A stretch of DNA of 64,000 nt, taken from Verrucomicrobiota bacterium. GTDB lineage: Bacteria; Verrucomicrobiota; Verrucomicrobiia; Opitutales; Opitutaceae. Positions 43,104 through 52,700 of the stretch are shown piece by piece. The stretch covers positions 184,610 to 248,609 of the forward strand of contig JAEZGX010000038.1 in assembly GCA_023416735.1 (NCBI GenBank). Direction: 5' to 3'. Position 1 is the first letter of the stretch, and each line of letters begins with the position of its first letter. The notes beneath the pieces were generated by a model. It had not been told where the DNA came from. It did not search any database and was given only the letters and a program-made list of their open reading frames with translations. Made by a program: the position numbers and the translations under genes.

Positions 43104-44234
43104 CTACCCTCTTCCCGCGCCCACCTCCGCAAAGCTCTCCTCCGCCAGCTCCGGCTGCACGTTGTCCTGCGTCGCCGCCTCTCCGAGCCGCTTCAACACC
43201 ACAAACCGCAGTGCTCCTCCGCGCACTTTCTTGTCCCGCGCCATCGCCGCGAACAAAGCCTCGATCTCCAGCGGCGCTCGCAACTTCACCGGCAACCCAT
43301 GCGCCGCGACCACGTTTTCGATGCGCATCACGTCCGCGCCGCCGATGTATCCTAGTTTCTGCGACAACCGCGCCGCCGCGCACAAGCCGATCGCCACCGC
43401 CTCGCCGTGCAAATACTCGCCATACCCCGCCACCTGCTCGATCGCGTGCCCGAAAGTATGCCCGAGATTCAAAAGCGCCCGCCCCCCCTGCTCCGCCGTC
43501 TCGCGCTCGTCCGCCTGCACCACCTCGGCCTTCAACTCGCAACAGCGCCGGATCGTCGGCAGCAGTTGCGTCGATGTCGGTGTGAGCGGCTCGTTTTCGA
43601 GCCGCTCAAAAAGCGCCGAGTCGCCCAGCAACCCGTATTTAATCACCTCCGCCGCCCCTGCCGCAAATTCCCTCGGCGGTAACGTCCCCAGAAATTCCGC
43701 CCCAATCAGCACGGCCCGCGGATGATGAAACGCGCCCACAAGATTTTTGCCCGCCCCGAGATTGATCCCTGTTTTCCCCCCGACCGAGCTGTCCACCATC
43801 GCCAGCAGCGTCGTCGGCACTTGGATACAATCGATGCCGCGCAAATACGTTGCCGCCGCAAATCCTCCAAGATCGCCCACCACGCCGCCGCCCACCACCC
43901 AGATCACCCCGCGCCGGTCAACTCGCTCGCGCGCCAAAAAATCCAGCACCTTTCCATACGACGTCAGCGATTTCGTCCCTTCTCCCGCCTCCAACACAAG
44001 CCGCGCCGTCTCACCAAAGACATCGTCCAATAACTCGCGTGTCGCTTCCGCCACGCCCCGGTCTGTGAGCACCACGCTGCGGCGTCCTGCGGACATCCGC
44101 GCGAATTCAGCCTTCAGTTCCCCCCTCGCATGTTGCAGAAAATGAATGGGATACTGGACGTTTGATAGACGGATTTCGAGACTTGCGCTCACGCGCCGCT
44201 TAAATCCCACGCGCTCCGGCCGGTCAATGCTCAT
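43104..44234 (-). CDS. aroB: 3-dehydroquinate synthase
   Basis: A 376-residue NAD- and zinc-dependent enzyme of the shikimate pathway that turns DAHP into 3-dehydroquinate. Visible are the NAD-binding WVVGGGVVGDLGGFAAATY (about 112-130), PTTLLAMVDSSVGGKTGIN, zinc ligands in AAEVIKYG and LNLGHTFGHAIE, and GEYLHGEAVAIG. Length agrees with the family (350-370 plus a short N-terminal extension). It starts with ATG at 44234, divergent from an iron-island receptor gene, and its promoter region overlaps or adjoins the two TGAGA-N5-TCTCA palindromes. Whether those also affect aroB is unknown; catecholate siderophore synthesis would need chorismate from this pathway, but no such synthesis genes are in the window. 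Confidence 0.95.
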   Translation of the reverse strand: MSIDRPERVGFKRRVSASLEIRLSNVQYPIHFLQHARGELKAEFARMSAGRRSVVLTDRGVAEATRELLDDVFGETARLVLEAGEGTKSLTSYGKVLDFLARERVDRRGVIWVVGGGVVGDLGGFAAATYLRGIDCIQVPTTLLAMVDSSVGGKTGINLGAGKNLVGAFHHPRAVLIGAEFLGTLPPREFAAGAAEVIKYGLLGDSALFERLENEPLTPTSTQLLPTIRRCCELKAEVVQADERETAEQGGRALLNLGHTFGHAIEQVAGYGEYLHGEAVAIGLCAAARLSQKLGYIGGADVMRIENVVAAHGLPVKLRAPLEIEALFAAMARDKKVRGGALRFVVLKRLGEAATQDNVQPELAEESFAEVGAGRG

Positions 44235-44250
44235 GATAATTGCCGGCTTT

Positions 44251-44294
44251 TGAGATAAAGTCTCAAATACCGCTTGACGTGAGATCGCGTCTCA
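44251..44294. promoter_or_regulatory. Two candidate Fur boxes
   Basis: TGAGATAAAGTCTCA (44251-44265, extended by two T/A pairs on each side) and TGAGATCGCGTCTCA (44280-44294) are TGAGA-N5-TCTCA palindromes, the same half-sites and spacing as the TGAGAATNATTCTCA form of the Fur box. Their centres are 29 bases apart. They lie 24-67 bases before the receptor start at 44318 and just upstream of aroB. Placement at the start of the iron block supports iron-responsive control. Confidence 0.6.
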
Positions 44295-44317
44295 TCCTCA
44301 ACTTTGCGCCGTTCCAT

Positions 44318-46483
44318 ATGTCTTCAGGACGTCCTACTTCACGCGCCTCTGTCTCCGTCTTCGCGCTCACGCTTCTCTCCGCGCGCCTCCTCGCCCAAGA
44401 GCATCTGGCCGACTCGCCGATCCGCCTCGACGCATTGGTCGTGACCGCTTCGGGTTTCACCCAAGCCATCGACAACGCTCCGGCGAGCATCTCCCTCATC
44501 GGGCGCGAGGAGTTGTTGGAAAAGCGGGTCAATAGTCTTGCGGAGGCCATCTCCGAGGTCGAGGGCGTCGACGTCGGCGCCACCGCCGGCAAAACCGGCG
44601 GGCTCAACATCAGCATTCGCGGCATGCCGAGCGACTACACGCTCATCCTTGTCGATGGCCGCCGCCAGAATGCCGCCGGCAACATCACGCCTAACGGCTT
44701 CGGCGAAACCGCCACCAGCTTCCTCCCCCCGCCCGCCGCCATCGAGCGTATCGAGATCATCCGCGGCCCCATGTCCACGCTCTACGGCTCCGATGCCATG
44801 GGCGGGGTCGTCAACATCATCACCCGCAAGGTCAACCCCGTGTGGGGCGGCAGCGCCACCGCCGGCGGCACACTGCAGGAGGATCGCGATTTCGGCGACT
44901 CCTTCAACACCCACCTCTATCTCAGCGGCCCCGTCGTTCCCGACAAAATCGGCCTCACGCTCCGCGGCAGCCTCTTCGCCCGTTCCGCCTCCGACCTCGC
45001 CTACGTCGATGCCCAGGGCAACCCCATCGAGGTCAGCAAACGCGGCCCCAGCCCCGTCAAAGCCGACATCCACACACTCGGCGCTCGTCTAGATCTCGTC
45101 GCTCATCGCGATCACGACCTCTGGCTCGATGCCGACTTCTATCGCCAGACCTACGACAATAACAGCGGCCAGCTCGGCACGCTCGACCAGCCCGACGCCA
45201 ACAGCTTCAACGGCTACCTCCCCCAGCTCCGCTTCAACCGCGACCAGTTCACCGTCGCCCACACCTGGCGCTTCGGCTTCGGCCAGCTCGATTCGAGCCT
45301 CATCCGCAACACCACCGAGACGATCGGTCGCACCGTTCCTCCGGGCACACCCGGCCGCACGCCCGGTAGCCCTCGCACCCTGGAAAACGAAAACCTCGTT
45401 TTCGACACCAAGGCCATCTTCAAACTCGCCACTCACACCCTTAGCCTCGGCGGCCAATTCTGGGAAGCCGAGATGATCGATCTCGTCGCTCCCACCCCCT
45501 ACGACCAGACGCAATGGGCGCTCTTCGCTGAGGACGAATGGCGTCTCCGCCCCGATCTCCGCCTCACCGTCGGCGCGCGTCACGACGAACACAGCCAGTT
45601 CGGCGACCACCTCAATCCCCGCGCGTATCTCGTGTGGAATGTCACCCCGCGTTGGGCGTTCAAGGGTGGCGTCAGCCAAGGCTTCAAGGCTCCGCGTCTC
45701 GAGCAACTCGCCGACGGCATCACCGGCTTCACCGGCCAGGGCACCCGCCCGACCATCGGCACCCCGACCCTCAAGCCCGAGACCAGCGTCTCCACCGAAA
45801 TCGGTATCATCTACGACAACGACGCCGGCCTCCGCGCCACACTCACCGCTTTCAACAACACCTTCGAGGACAAGATCGCCAACGGCCCGGGCCTCCTCAA
45901 CGCCACCTTCGCCGCCAGCCCCAACCGCCCCGGCTCCGTCAACTACGGCAACTGGCCCCTCGTCGATACGTTCGCCCAACTCGTCAACGTCGACGAGGCC
46001 GTCACCCGCGGCTTCGAAGCCAGCGTTCACGCCCGCTTCGCCCAGCACTGGAGCCTCACCGCCAATTATACGTTCACCGAGAGCGAGCAGAAGAGCGGTG
46101 CCGAAAAAGGACTCCCGCTTTACGATACCCCCCGCCACATGGCCAACGCCCGCCTCCGCTGGGCCGCCGCCTCGCAACTCAATCTCTGGCTGGGCGGCGA
46201 ATACCGCGACGAGCGCTACCGCTCCCCCGACACCGCCACCAGCACCGCCAAGGCCACCTGGGGCGACTACCGCGCCTATGCCCTCTTCCACCTGGGCGCC
46301 GGCTACCAGCTCACGCCGCGGCTCACCCTGAACGCCACGATCTACAACCTGCTCGATAAAAACTTCGTCGAATACCGCCCCTACGTCAGCAACACGGGCA
46401 CCGGCGCCATCAGCTACACCAATCTCTACAACAACAACCAGGAACCACGCCGCCTCTGGCTCTCGGCAACCTACGTCTTCTAG
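44318..46483 (+). CDS. TonB-dependent siderophore receptor, FepA/CirA-like
   Basis: A 721-residue outer-membrane receptor. It has a signal peptide (about 1-27, ending LLAQE), TonB box DALVVTA (38-44), plug (about 50-170, with IRGMPSDYTLILVDGRRQN and GPMSTLYGSDAMGGVVNII) and barrel ending LWLSATYVF. The plug wording, with STLYGSDAMGGVVN, is that of colicin I/FepA-type receptors for ferric catecholates. It stands behind two candidate Fur boxes and is the first gene of the iron block. The ATG at 44318 is preferred to an earlier one at 44240, because the earlier start would place the operators inside the coding region and weaken the signal peptide. The natural ligand is inferred only. Confidence 0.93.
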   Translation: MSSGRPTSRASVSVFALTLLSARLLAQEHLADSPIRLDALVVTASGFTQAIDNAPASISLIGREELLEKRVNSLAEAISEVEGVDVGATAGKTGGLNISIRGMPSDYTLILVDGRRQNAAGNITPNGFGETATSFLPPPAAIERIEIIRGPMSTLYGSDAMGGVVNIITRKVNPVWGGSATAGGTLQEDRDFGDSFNTHLYLSGPVVPDKIGLTLRGSLFARSASDLAYVDAQGNPIEVSKRGPSPVKADIHTLGARLDLVAHRDHDLWLDADFYRQTYDNNSGQLGTLDQPDANSFNGYLPQLRFNRDQFTVAHTWRFGFGQLDSSLIRNTTETIGRTVPPGTPGRTPGSPRTLENENLVFDTKAIFKLATHTLSLGGQFWEAEMIDLVAPTPYDQTQWALFAEDEWRLRPDLRLTVGARHDEHSQFGDHLNPRAYLVWNVTPRWAFKGGVSQGFKAPRLEQLADGITGFTGQGTRPTIGTPTLKPETSVSTEIGIIYDNDAGLRATLTAFNNTFEDKIANGPGLLNATFAASPNRPGSVNYGNWPLVDTFAQLVNVDEAVTRGFEASVHARFAQHWSLTANYTFTESEQKSGAEKGLPLYDTPRHMANARLRWAAASQLNLWLGGEYRDERYRSPDTATSTAKATWGDYRAYALFHLGAGYQLTPRLTLNATIYNLLDKNFVEYRPYVSNTGTGAISYTNLYNNNQEPRRLWLSATYVF

Positions 46484-46485
46484 CC

Positions 46486-46498
46486 CTCCCGGCGGGAG
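46486..46498 (+). other. Short perfect hairpin after the first iron receptor gene
   Basis: CTCCCGGCGGGAG (five-base arms, GGC loop) begins three bases after the stop codon. There is no T tract, so it is probably not a full terminator; readthrough into the next receptor gene is likely. Confidence 0.35.
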
Positions 46499-46554
46499 CA
46501 ACGGCCGGGCCCTCGCCGCGGCCCCCGCCCCCAACCATCCATCCGACTTTTCCC

Positions 46555-48873
46555 GTGAACACACGCACACCCGTTCCCACGCCCGATAAATCCACCCTCC
46601 CCCAGGGCCTCTCCGCGCTCACCGCGCTCGCCCTCGCCGGCGCGGCTACCTCCGTTCACGGCGCGGAGTCCCCCGGCGAAAACTCCCCCGTCGACATCCT
46701 GCCCGAACTTTCCGTTCAGGCTCAAAAACAACGCGAGGTCGCCTCCCCCAAGTTCACCGCCCCCCTCGTCGACACGCCTCAAACGATCTCCGTCATCCCG
46801 AAAGAGGTCTTCAACCAACAGGGCGCCGCCTCCCTCGCCGATGTCCTCGGCAACACACCGGGCATCACGTTCCTCGCCGGCGAAGGCGGCCACGTCTCCG
46901 GTTCGAATAGCTTCTACATGCGGGGCTTCGACATGTCCGGAAACATCTTCATCGATGGCATTCGCGACAACGGCAACTACGGCCGCGACATCTACAACCT
47001 CGACCAGGTCGAGGTCGTCAAAGGCCCCGCCGGCGACAACGGCCGCGGCGCCGCCTCCGGTTTCCTCAATCTCGTCACGAAAACCCCACAATCCGAAAAC
47101 TTCGCCAACGCCACCGCCAGCCACGGCTTCGACGAATACGCCTCGATCGAACGCAATCGCGCCACCATCGACGTCAACCACACTTTGAGCGACGACGGCA
47201 ACGGCACCGCTTTCCGCCTCAACGCCCTCTGGCAGGACGGCGGCGTCGCCGGCCGCGACGTCGCCGAGAAGAAAACCTGGGGCATCGCTCCGTCGGTCGC
47301 CTTCGGCCTCGGCTCCCCCACCCGCGTTTACCTCACCTACCAGCACGACGAACAACGCGACCGCCCCGATTACGGCGCGCTCGCCGGCGTCCTCCCCGAT
47401 ACCGCCACGGCCGTGCGCCCCGCCGCCCCCATCGACCGCAGCCGCTACTACGGCCTCCTGAGCGATTACGACGATGTCACCGTCGACGTCGCCAGCGCGC
47501 GCATCGAGCACGACCTCACACCCACGGTCCGCCTCACCAACTTCACCCGCTACAGCAACACCGACCGCGACGCGATCTACGCCGTCCCGAGCTCCGTCGA
47601 CAACCGCCCTGACATGAACACCGGCGAGCGGACCGAGATCGTCGTCACCAACCGGCAAGCGTTCGCCCGCGAAATTGAAACGCTCGTCAACCAAACCAAC
47701 ATCGCCTCGCAGTTCACCACCGGCCGTTTCGACCACTCCTTCGCCGGCGGCCTCGAGCTCATCCGCGAAAACGGCGAAACCCTCCGCGACTGGACCGGCC
47801 TCGGCACCGTCGGCGAACTCAGCAAAATGGTGAACGTCACCGCCGCCGGCGCGCCCACCGCTCCCACCCTCGTCGTCGGCACCAACCCCTATAACCCCAA
47901 CCCCGCGCGCCCGATCACCGGCTTCGCACCGACGTATCGATTTATCGACGACATCCGCATCGATACCGTCGCGCTCTACGCCTACGACACGATTAAACTC
48001 TCTGAACGCTGGCAGGCCACCGGCGGCGCGCGGCTCGAACACTACGATGTCTCCTATGACATCTTCGACCGCACCACCAACACGAGCGCGCCGTTCAACA
48101 CCGACGACATCGTCTTCACCGGCAAACTCGGCCTCGTCTTCAAGCCCGCGCGCAACGGCTCCTATTACGTCTCCTGGGGCGTCGCCGCCCAACCGCCCGG
48201 CACGAGCAATCTCTCGAACGACAACGGCTCCCGCAACAACGGCACGCCCGGCACCACGGGACAAAACTCGCCCAACGCCAAGCCCCAGAAATCCTACAAC
48301 ACCGAGCTCGGCACCAAGTGGGATTTCTTCAACCGCAAGCTCACCACGTCCCTCGCGCTCTTCCGCAGCGAACGCACCAACATCTCCGTCGCCACCGACA
48401 CCAACGGCGTCCCCACGCTCTACGGCGATCAAACCGTGCAAGGCATCGAAGCCGGTGTTTCCGGTCGCATCACCAATAATTGGATACTTTTCGGCGGGCT
48501 CTCCTATCTCGATTCCGAAAACTCCAACGCCGCCAACCCCGTCCAAAACGGCTCCGAGCTGAACTGGACTCCTGAATGGTCCGGCAATCTCTGGACGACC
48601 TACCGCCTTCCCTTCGGCCTCACCCTGGGCGGCGGCACGCAATACACCGGCTCCTCCCGCGTCTCGCTCAACAACACCAATCTCGCCGAACTCCCCTCGC
48701 GTTGGATCCTCAATGCCGTCCTCGCCTACGACGTCACGAAGAACTTAAGCGTCCGCCTGAACATCAACAACGTCGCCGACGAACACTACGCCCGCGCGAT
48801 CAACAACAATTCCAACCGCGCCTACTTCGGCGACCCGCGCACCTACCTCCTCAGCGCCGACTTCCGGTTCTAA
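46555..48873 (+). CDS. TonB-dependent siderophore receptor, Fiu/FhuE-like
   Basis: A 772-residue outer-membrane receptor starting from GTG at 46555. A signal peptide (about 16-37, ending SVHGAE) is followed by a linker and LPELSVQAQ, then the plug (about 60-190, with APLVDTPQTISVIPKEVFN, MRGFDMSGNIFIDGIRDNG and DQVEVVKGPAG) and a barrel ending RTYLLSADFRF. The DTPQTISVIPKEV wording is typical of the TonB-siderophore subfamily that includes Fiu, FhuE and PiuA. In E. coli and Pseudomonas such receptors are linked to the YbiX/PiuC hydroxylase, and that gene follows here after a 137-base gap. Ferric catecholate or monomeric catechol is a reasonable ligand guess. The next 100 bases contain a long pyrimidine/purine hairpin. 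Confidence 0.94.
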   Translation: MNTRTPVPTPDKSTLPQGLSALTALALAGAATSVHGAESPGENSPVDILPELSVQAQKQREVASPKFTAPLVDTPQTISVIPKEVFNQQGAASLADVLGNTPGITFLAGEGGHVSGSNSFYMRGFDMSGNIFIDGIRDNGNYGRDIYNLDQVEVVKGPAGDNGRGAASGFLNLVTKTPQSENFANATASHGFDEYASIERNRATIDVNHTLSDDGNGTAFRLNALWQDGGVAGRDVAEKKTWGIAPSVAFGLGSPTRVYLTYQHDEQRDRPDYGALAGVLPDTATAVRPAAPIDRSRYYGLLSDYDDVTVDVASARIEHDLTPTVRLTNFTRYSNTDRDAIYAVPSSVDNRPDMNTGERTEIVVTNRQAFAREIETLVNQTNIASQFTTGRFDHSFAGGLELIRENGETLRDWTGLGTVGELSKMVNVTAAGAPTAPTLVVGTNPYNPNPARPITGFAPTYRFIDDIRIDTVALYAYDTIKLSERWQATGGARLEHYDVSYDIFDRTTNTSAPFNTDDIVFTGKLGLVFKPARNGSYYVSWGVAAQPPGTSNLSNDNGSRNNGTPGTTGQNSPNAKPQKSYNTELGTKWDFFNRKLTTSLALFRSERTNISVATDTNGVPTLYGDQTVQGIEAGVSGRITNNWILFGGLSYLDSENSNAANPVQNGSELNWTPEWSGNLWTTYRLPFGLTLGGGTQYTGSSRVSLNNTNLAELPSRWILNAVLAYDVTKNLSVRLNINNVADEHYARAINNNSNRAYFGDPRTYLLSADFRF

Positions 48874-48978
48874 CCCAATCTTTCTCTTTCCTCTTTATCT
48901 TTCTCTTTCTCCCAGAGCGCGCGCGCCCACCGGACCAAGAGAAAGATAAAGAGAAAGAAGAAAGAGAAAGATCAGATC
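48874..48978. repeat. Long pyrimidine/purine hairpin, copy 1
   Basis: It begins directly after the receptor stop codon. A pyrimidine arm (48878-48913, ATCTTTCTCTTTCCTCTTT and more) and a purine arm (48937-48972, ending GAGAAAGATCAGATC) are largely complementary over about 30 bases, around a GC-rich loop. A related copy follows the receptor gene ending at 55039; both begin AACCCAATCTTTCTCTTTCC. No promoter-like sequence is evident in this gap. Confidence 0.7.
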
Positions 48979-49010
48979 TCCGAACTCCGATCTTCGATCT
49001 CCAAAAAGCG

Positions 49011-49691
49011 ATGCTCCTCTCCCTCCCCAACGTTCTCACGCCCGCCCAAGTCGCCGAATCGCGCGCCTTGCTCGAGTCCGCCGAATGGATCGACGGCAAA
49101 GCGACCGCCGGCCACCAGGGTGCCCGCGTCAAAGACAACCAGCAGCTCGCGACGGACAATCCCACCGCCCGCCAGGTCGGCGCCACGATCCTCAAAGCCC
49201 TCAGCGCGAACCCGCTCTTCATGTCCGCCGCGCTGCCGCTCCACATCCTCCCGCCGATGTTCAACCGCTACTCCGGCGGCCAAACCTTCGGCACCCACGT
49301 CGACGGCTCCATCCGCATCATCCCCGGCACCGGCCATCGCATTCGCACGGATCTTTCGTGCACGCTCTTCTTCGCCAACCCCGACGAATACGACGGTGGC
49401 GAACTCATCATCGAGGACACCTACGGCTCCAAATCCGTGAAACTCCCCGCCGGCCACATGATCCTCTACCCATCGACGAGCCTGCACCGCGTCACGCCCG
49501 TCACCCGCGGCACACGTCTCTGCTCCTTCTTCTGGCTGCAATCGATGATTCGCAACGACGGTCACCGCTCGATACTCTTCGACATGGACGTCGCCATCCA
49601 ACGCCTCGGCGCCGAAAAACCCGATCACCCGTCCGTCGTCCAGCTCACCGGCGTTTACCACAACCTGCTCCGCACCTGGGCCGAGATGTAG
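49011..49691 (+). CDS. PKHD-type Fe(II)/2-oxoglutarate hydroxylase, PiuC/YbiX-like
   Basis: A 226-residue dioxygenase. The iron ligands are visible as His96 and Asp98 (GTHVDGS) and His159 (TSLHRVTPV), with Arg169 (GTRL) for 2-oxoglutarate. MLLSLPNVLTPAQVAESR at the start and FNRYSGGQTFGTHVDG are hallmarks of the YbiX/PiuC family, whose usual length is 225. Members are co-regulated with Fiu/PiuA-type receptors under Fur and are linked to iron or siderophore uptake, but their substrate is not established. Placement after a Fiu-like receptor here agrees. The ATG at 49011 matches the family N-terminus; the frame is open for hundreds of bases upstream through the hairpin repeat, which is not coding. 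It lies 34 bases before the PepSY-receptor fusion gene. Confidence 0.93.
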   Translation: MLLSLPNVLTPAQVAESRALLESAEWIDGKATAGHQGARVKDNQQLATDNPTARQVGATILKALSANPLFMSAALPLHILPPMFNRYSGGQTFGTHVDGSIRIIPGTGHRIRTDLSCTLFFANPDEYDGGELIIEDTYGSKSVKLPAGHMILYPSTSLHRVTPVTRGTRLCSFFWLQSMIRNDGHRSILFDMDVAIQRLGAEKPDHPSVVQLTGVYHNLLRTWAEM

Positions 49692-49725
49692 CACGCATCC
49701 ACGTTCCAACTACAGTCCTTCCCCC

Positions 49726-52700
49726 GTGCGCAAACGCCTCTGGAAACTCCACTCCTGGCTCGGCCTCGTCGCCGGCCTCGCGCTCCTCGTGATCGGCCTC
49801 ACGGGCAGCATCCTGGTGTTTCACGAAGAACTCTCGGCCCTCCTCTGGCCGAAGAAATACGCCGTCACGCCGACCGACGCCGGCCGCCTCCCGCTCGACA
49901 CGCTCCTCCGCCAAGTCGAACAGCAGCTTCCTGACTACGAGGTCACCGGCTGGCACGTCCAACACGAGCGCCCTCACTTCGCCGACAATCTCTACGTCAT
50001 TCGTCGCGACACCAACGTCTGGCTCACCGCCACGCTCGATCCTTACACCGGCCGCGTTCTTTCCCAGCCGCACGCCTACAACGAAGCGCTCCGCGGCTGG
50101 ATGCTCGAACTCCATCAGCAATTCTTCGCCGGCGATCTCGGCCTCGCGATCACCGGCGTCTTCGGCGTTCTCTTCCTCCTCCTCGGCGTCTCCGGCGTCT
50201 ATCTCTACCGCGAATTCTGGAAACACCTTTTCACCCTGCGCTGGCGCCGCGGCGCGCGCATCCTTTTCTCGGATACGCATAAGTTCACCGGCATCTGCTC
50301 CGTCGGCTTCAACGTCATCTTCGGCTTCACCGGCGCTTACTGGAACCTCACCCACACCGTCGAACACGTCACCACGACAGAGTTCGAACAACCCGTCATC
50401 GAGCGCCGTCTTTATCCGGATACACTTTCGATCGAAGCGATCGTCGCCGACTCCGCCACACGCCTCCCCGGTTTCCGCGCCAACTTCATTTCGCTTCCCA
50501 GCGTGCCCGCCGCCCCCGGCGTCATCCTTTGGGGCGCCGTCGAACCGCGCTTCTTCCTCACCAACGCCTTCGGCAGCACCATCGCCTACGATGCCGCTAC
50601 CGGTGCGCACACCGCCACGAACGACCTTCGTAACGCCGGTTGGTGGACGCGTGTCGCCGACACGTTCGAAGCGCTCCACTTCGGCAACTTCGGCGGCCTC
50701 ACCGCCAAAATCATCTGGTCCCTCGCCGGCCTCACTCCCGGCATTCTCGCGATCACCGGCTTCAGCATCTGGCTGCTTCGCCGCCGCGCCGCCTCTTCCC
50801 GTTCCCTCGCGCCCGCCCCAGCGCTGACTTCGCGCATGAACAATAGTCCTCTTCTCCGCCGCGCGGCCTTCACCGCCGCAGCGCTCCTTCTCGTTGCGAC
50901 TCCGCTCGCCGCCCAATCCGCCGACGAGCCGATCACCGAGCTTCCGCTGCTCAATATCACCGCGTCCGCCGACGCCTCCGCTGCCGGTCTCCCCGAAGCC
51001 TACGCCGGCAATCAAGTCGCCACCGGCGGCCGCATCGGCCTCTTCGGCTCCCAAGACTACATGGGCACGCCGTTCAACTTCACCGCCTACACGCGCGAGC
51101 TCATCGAAAACCAGCAAGCCGCCAGCATCGGCGAAGTCCTCCTCAACGATCCCGCCGTCCGCGTCGCGCGCGGCTTCGGCAATTTCCAACAGCTCTACCT
51201 CGTCCGCGGCCTTCCAATCTACTCCGACGACATGGCCTACAACGGCCTCTACGGTCTCCTCCCGCGCCAATACCTCGCCGCCGAACTCGTCGAACGCGTC
51301 GAGGTCCTTCGCGGCGCCAACGCCTTCCTCAACGGCGCCGCGCCCGGCGGCAGCGGCCTCGGCGGCGCCGTCAATGTCATGCCGAAGCGCGCCCCCAACG
51401 CGCCGCTCACCCAGCTCACCACCGGCGTCCAATCCGGCGGACAATACGTCACCTCCGCCGATGTCGCCCGCCGCTTCGATTCCAACCGCGCCGGCGCCCG
51501 CCTGATCCTCGCGCACCGCGATGGCGACACCGCCGTCGACGGCGAAAACACCTCGCTCGGTCTCGCCGCCATCGGCCTCGACTTACGCACCGACGCCTTC
51601 CGCCTCTCCGCCGATCTCGGTTATCAGGACTTCAAGAAAAACGCCTCGCAACCGAGCATCACCATCGCGTCCGGCCTCGCCATTCCGCCTCCGCCGCGCG
51701 CCGATCGTTCCGTCGCCCAGCCGTGGACGTATTCAAACGAGCGCGACACCTTCGGCACGCTCCGCGCCGAATACGACCTCAGCGACAACGTCACCGCCTG
51801 GCTCGCCGCCGGTCTCCGCGAGGGCCACGAAAGCGCCACTTTTTCCAACCCCACCGTCATCGACTCGGCCGGCACCACCTCCTCCTACCGTTTTGACAAC
51901 GTCCGCGAAGACGATGTCACCACCGCCGAAGCCGGCGTCCGCGCCACCTTCGCGAGGTCCTCCGTCTCGCACCAGTTCACCGCCACCGCCGCCACCTACG
52001 AACTCGAATCCGAAAACGCCTACGCGTTCTCCGACTTCGCCGGCTTCACGGATAATCTCTACGCCCCCGCAGTCGTTTCCGCTCCGACCGCCGACTTCTT
52101 CACCGGCGGTTCGATGACCAACCCGCTTATCACCGAGCGCACCAAAACCTCCTCCTTCGCCATCGCCGACGCCATCTCCGCACTCGACGCCCGCCTCCTC
52201 CTCACCGTCGGCGTCCGCTACCAGAAAATCACCGCCAGCAGCTACGACTACAACACCGGCGCCCTCGGCTCCCACTACTCCGATCACGCCGTCACCCCCG
52301 TCGGCGGCATCGTCTACAAGTTCACGCGCAAACTCTCCGCCTACGCCAACTACATCGAGGGTCTCACGAAAGGCGACGTCGCTCCCGCCGCTTCCGGCTC
52401 CACGCCCGTCGTCAACGCCGGCGAAGTTCTCGCTCCCTACAAAACCGAACAACTCGAGCTCGGCCTCAAATTCGACGCCGGCCGCCTCGGCGGCTCCGTC
52501 AGTGTGTTCGACACCCGCAAGCCCATCGCCGGCGTCGGCTCCGACAATCGCTTCCGCATCGTCGACCACCAGCGCCATCGCGGCCTCGAGCTCTCCGCCT
52601 TCGGCGAACTCGCGCCGTCGCTCCGCGTTCTCGGCGGCATCAGCTTTCTGGATACCGACGCCTCCGGCCGCGACGCCATCGGCACGCCCGACACCCAAAT

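Noticed and set aside
46480..48642. A 720-codon open frame on the minus strand
   Set aside because: It is antisense to the Fiu-like receptor gene, with shadow-frame composition and no recognisable domain.
49645..51516. A 623-codon open frame on the minus strand
   Set aside because: It is antisense to the PepSY-receptor fusion gene, whose plus-strand product has clear domains.
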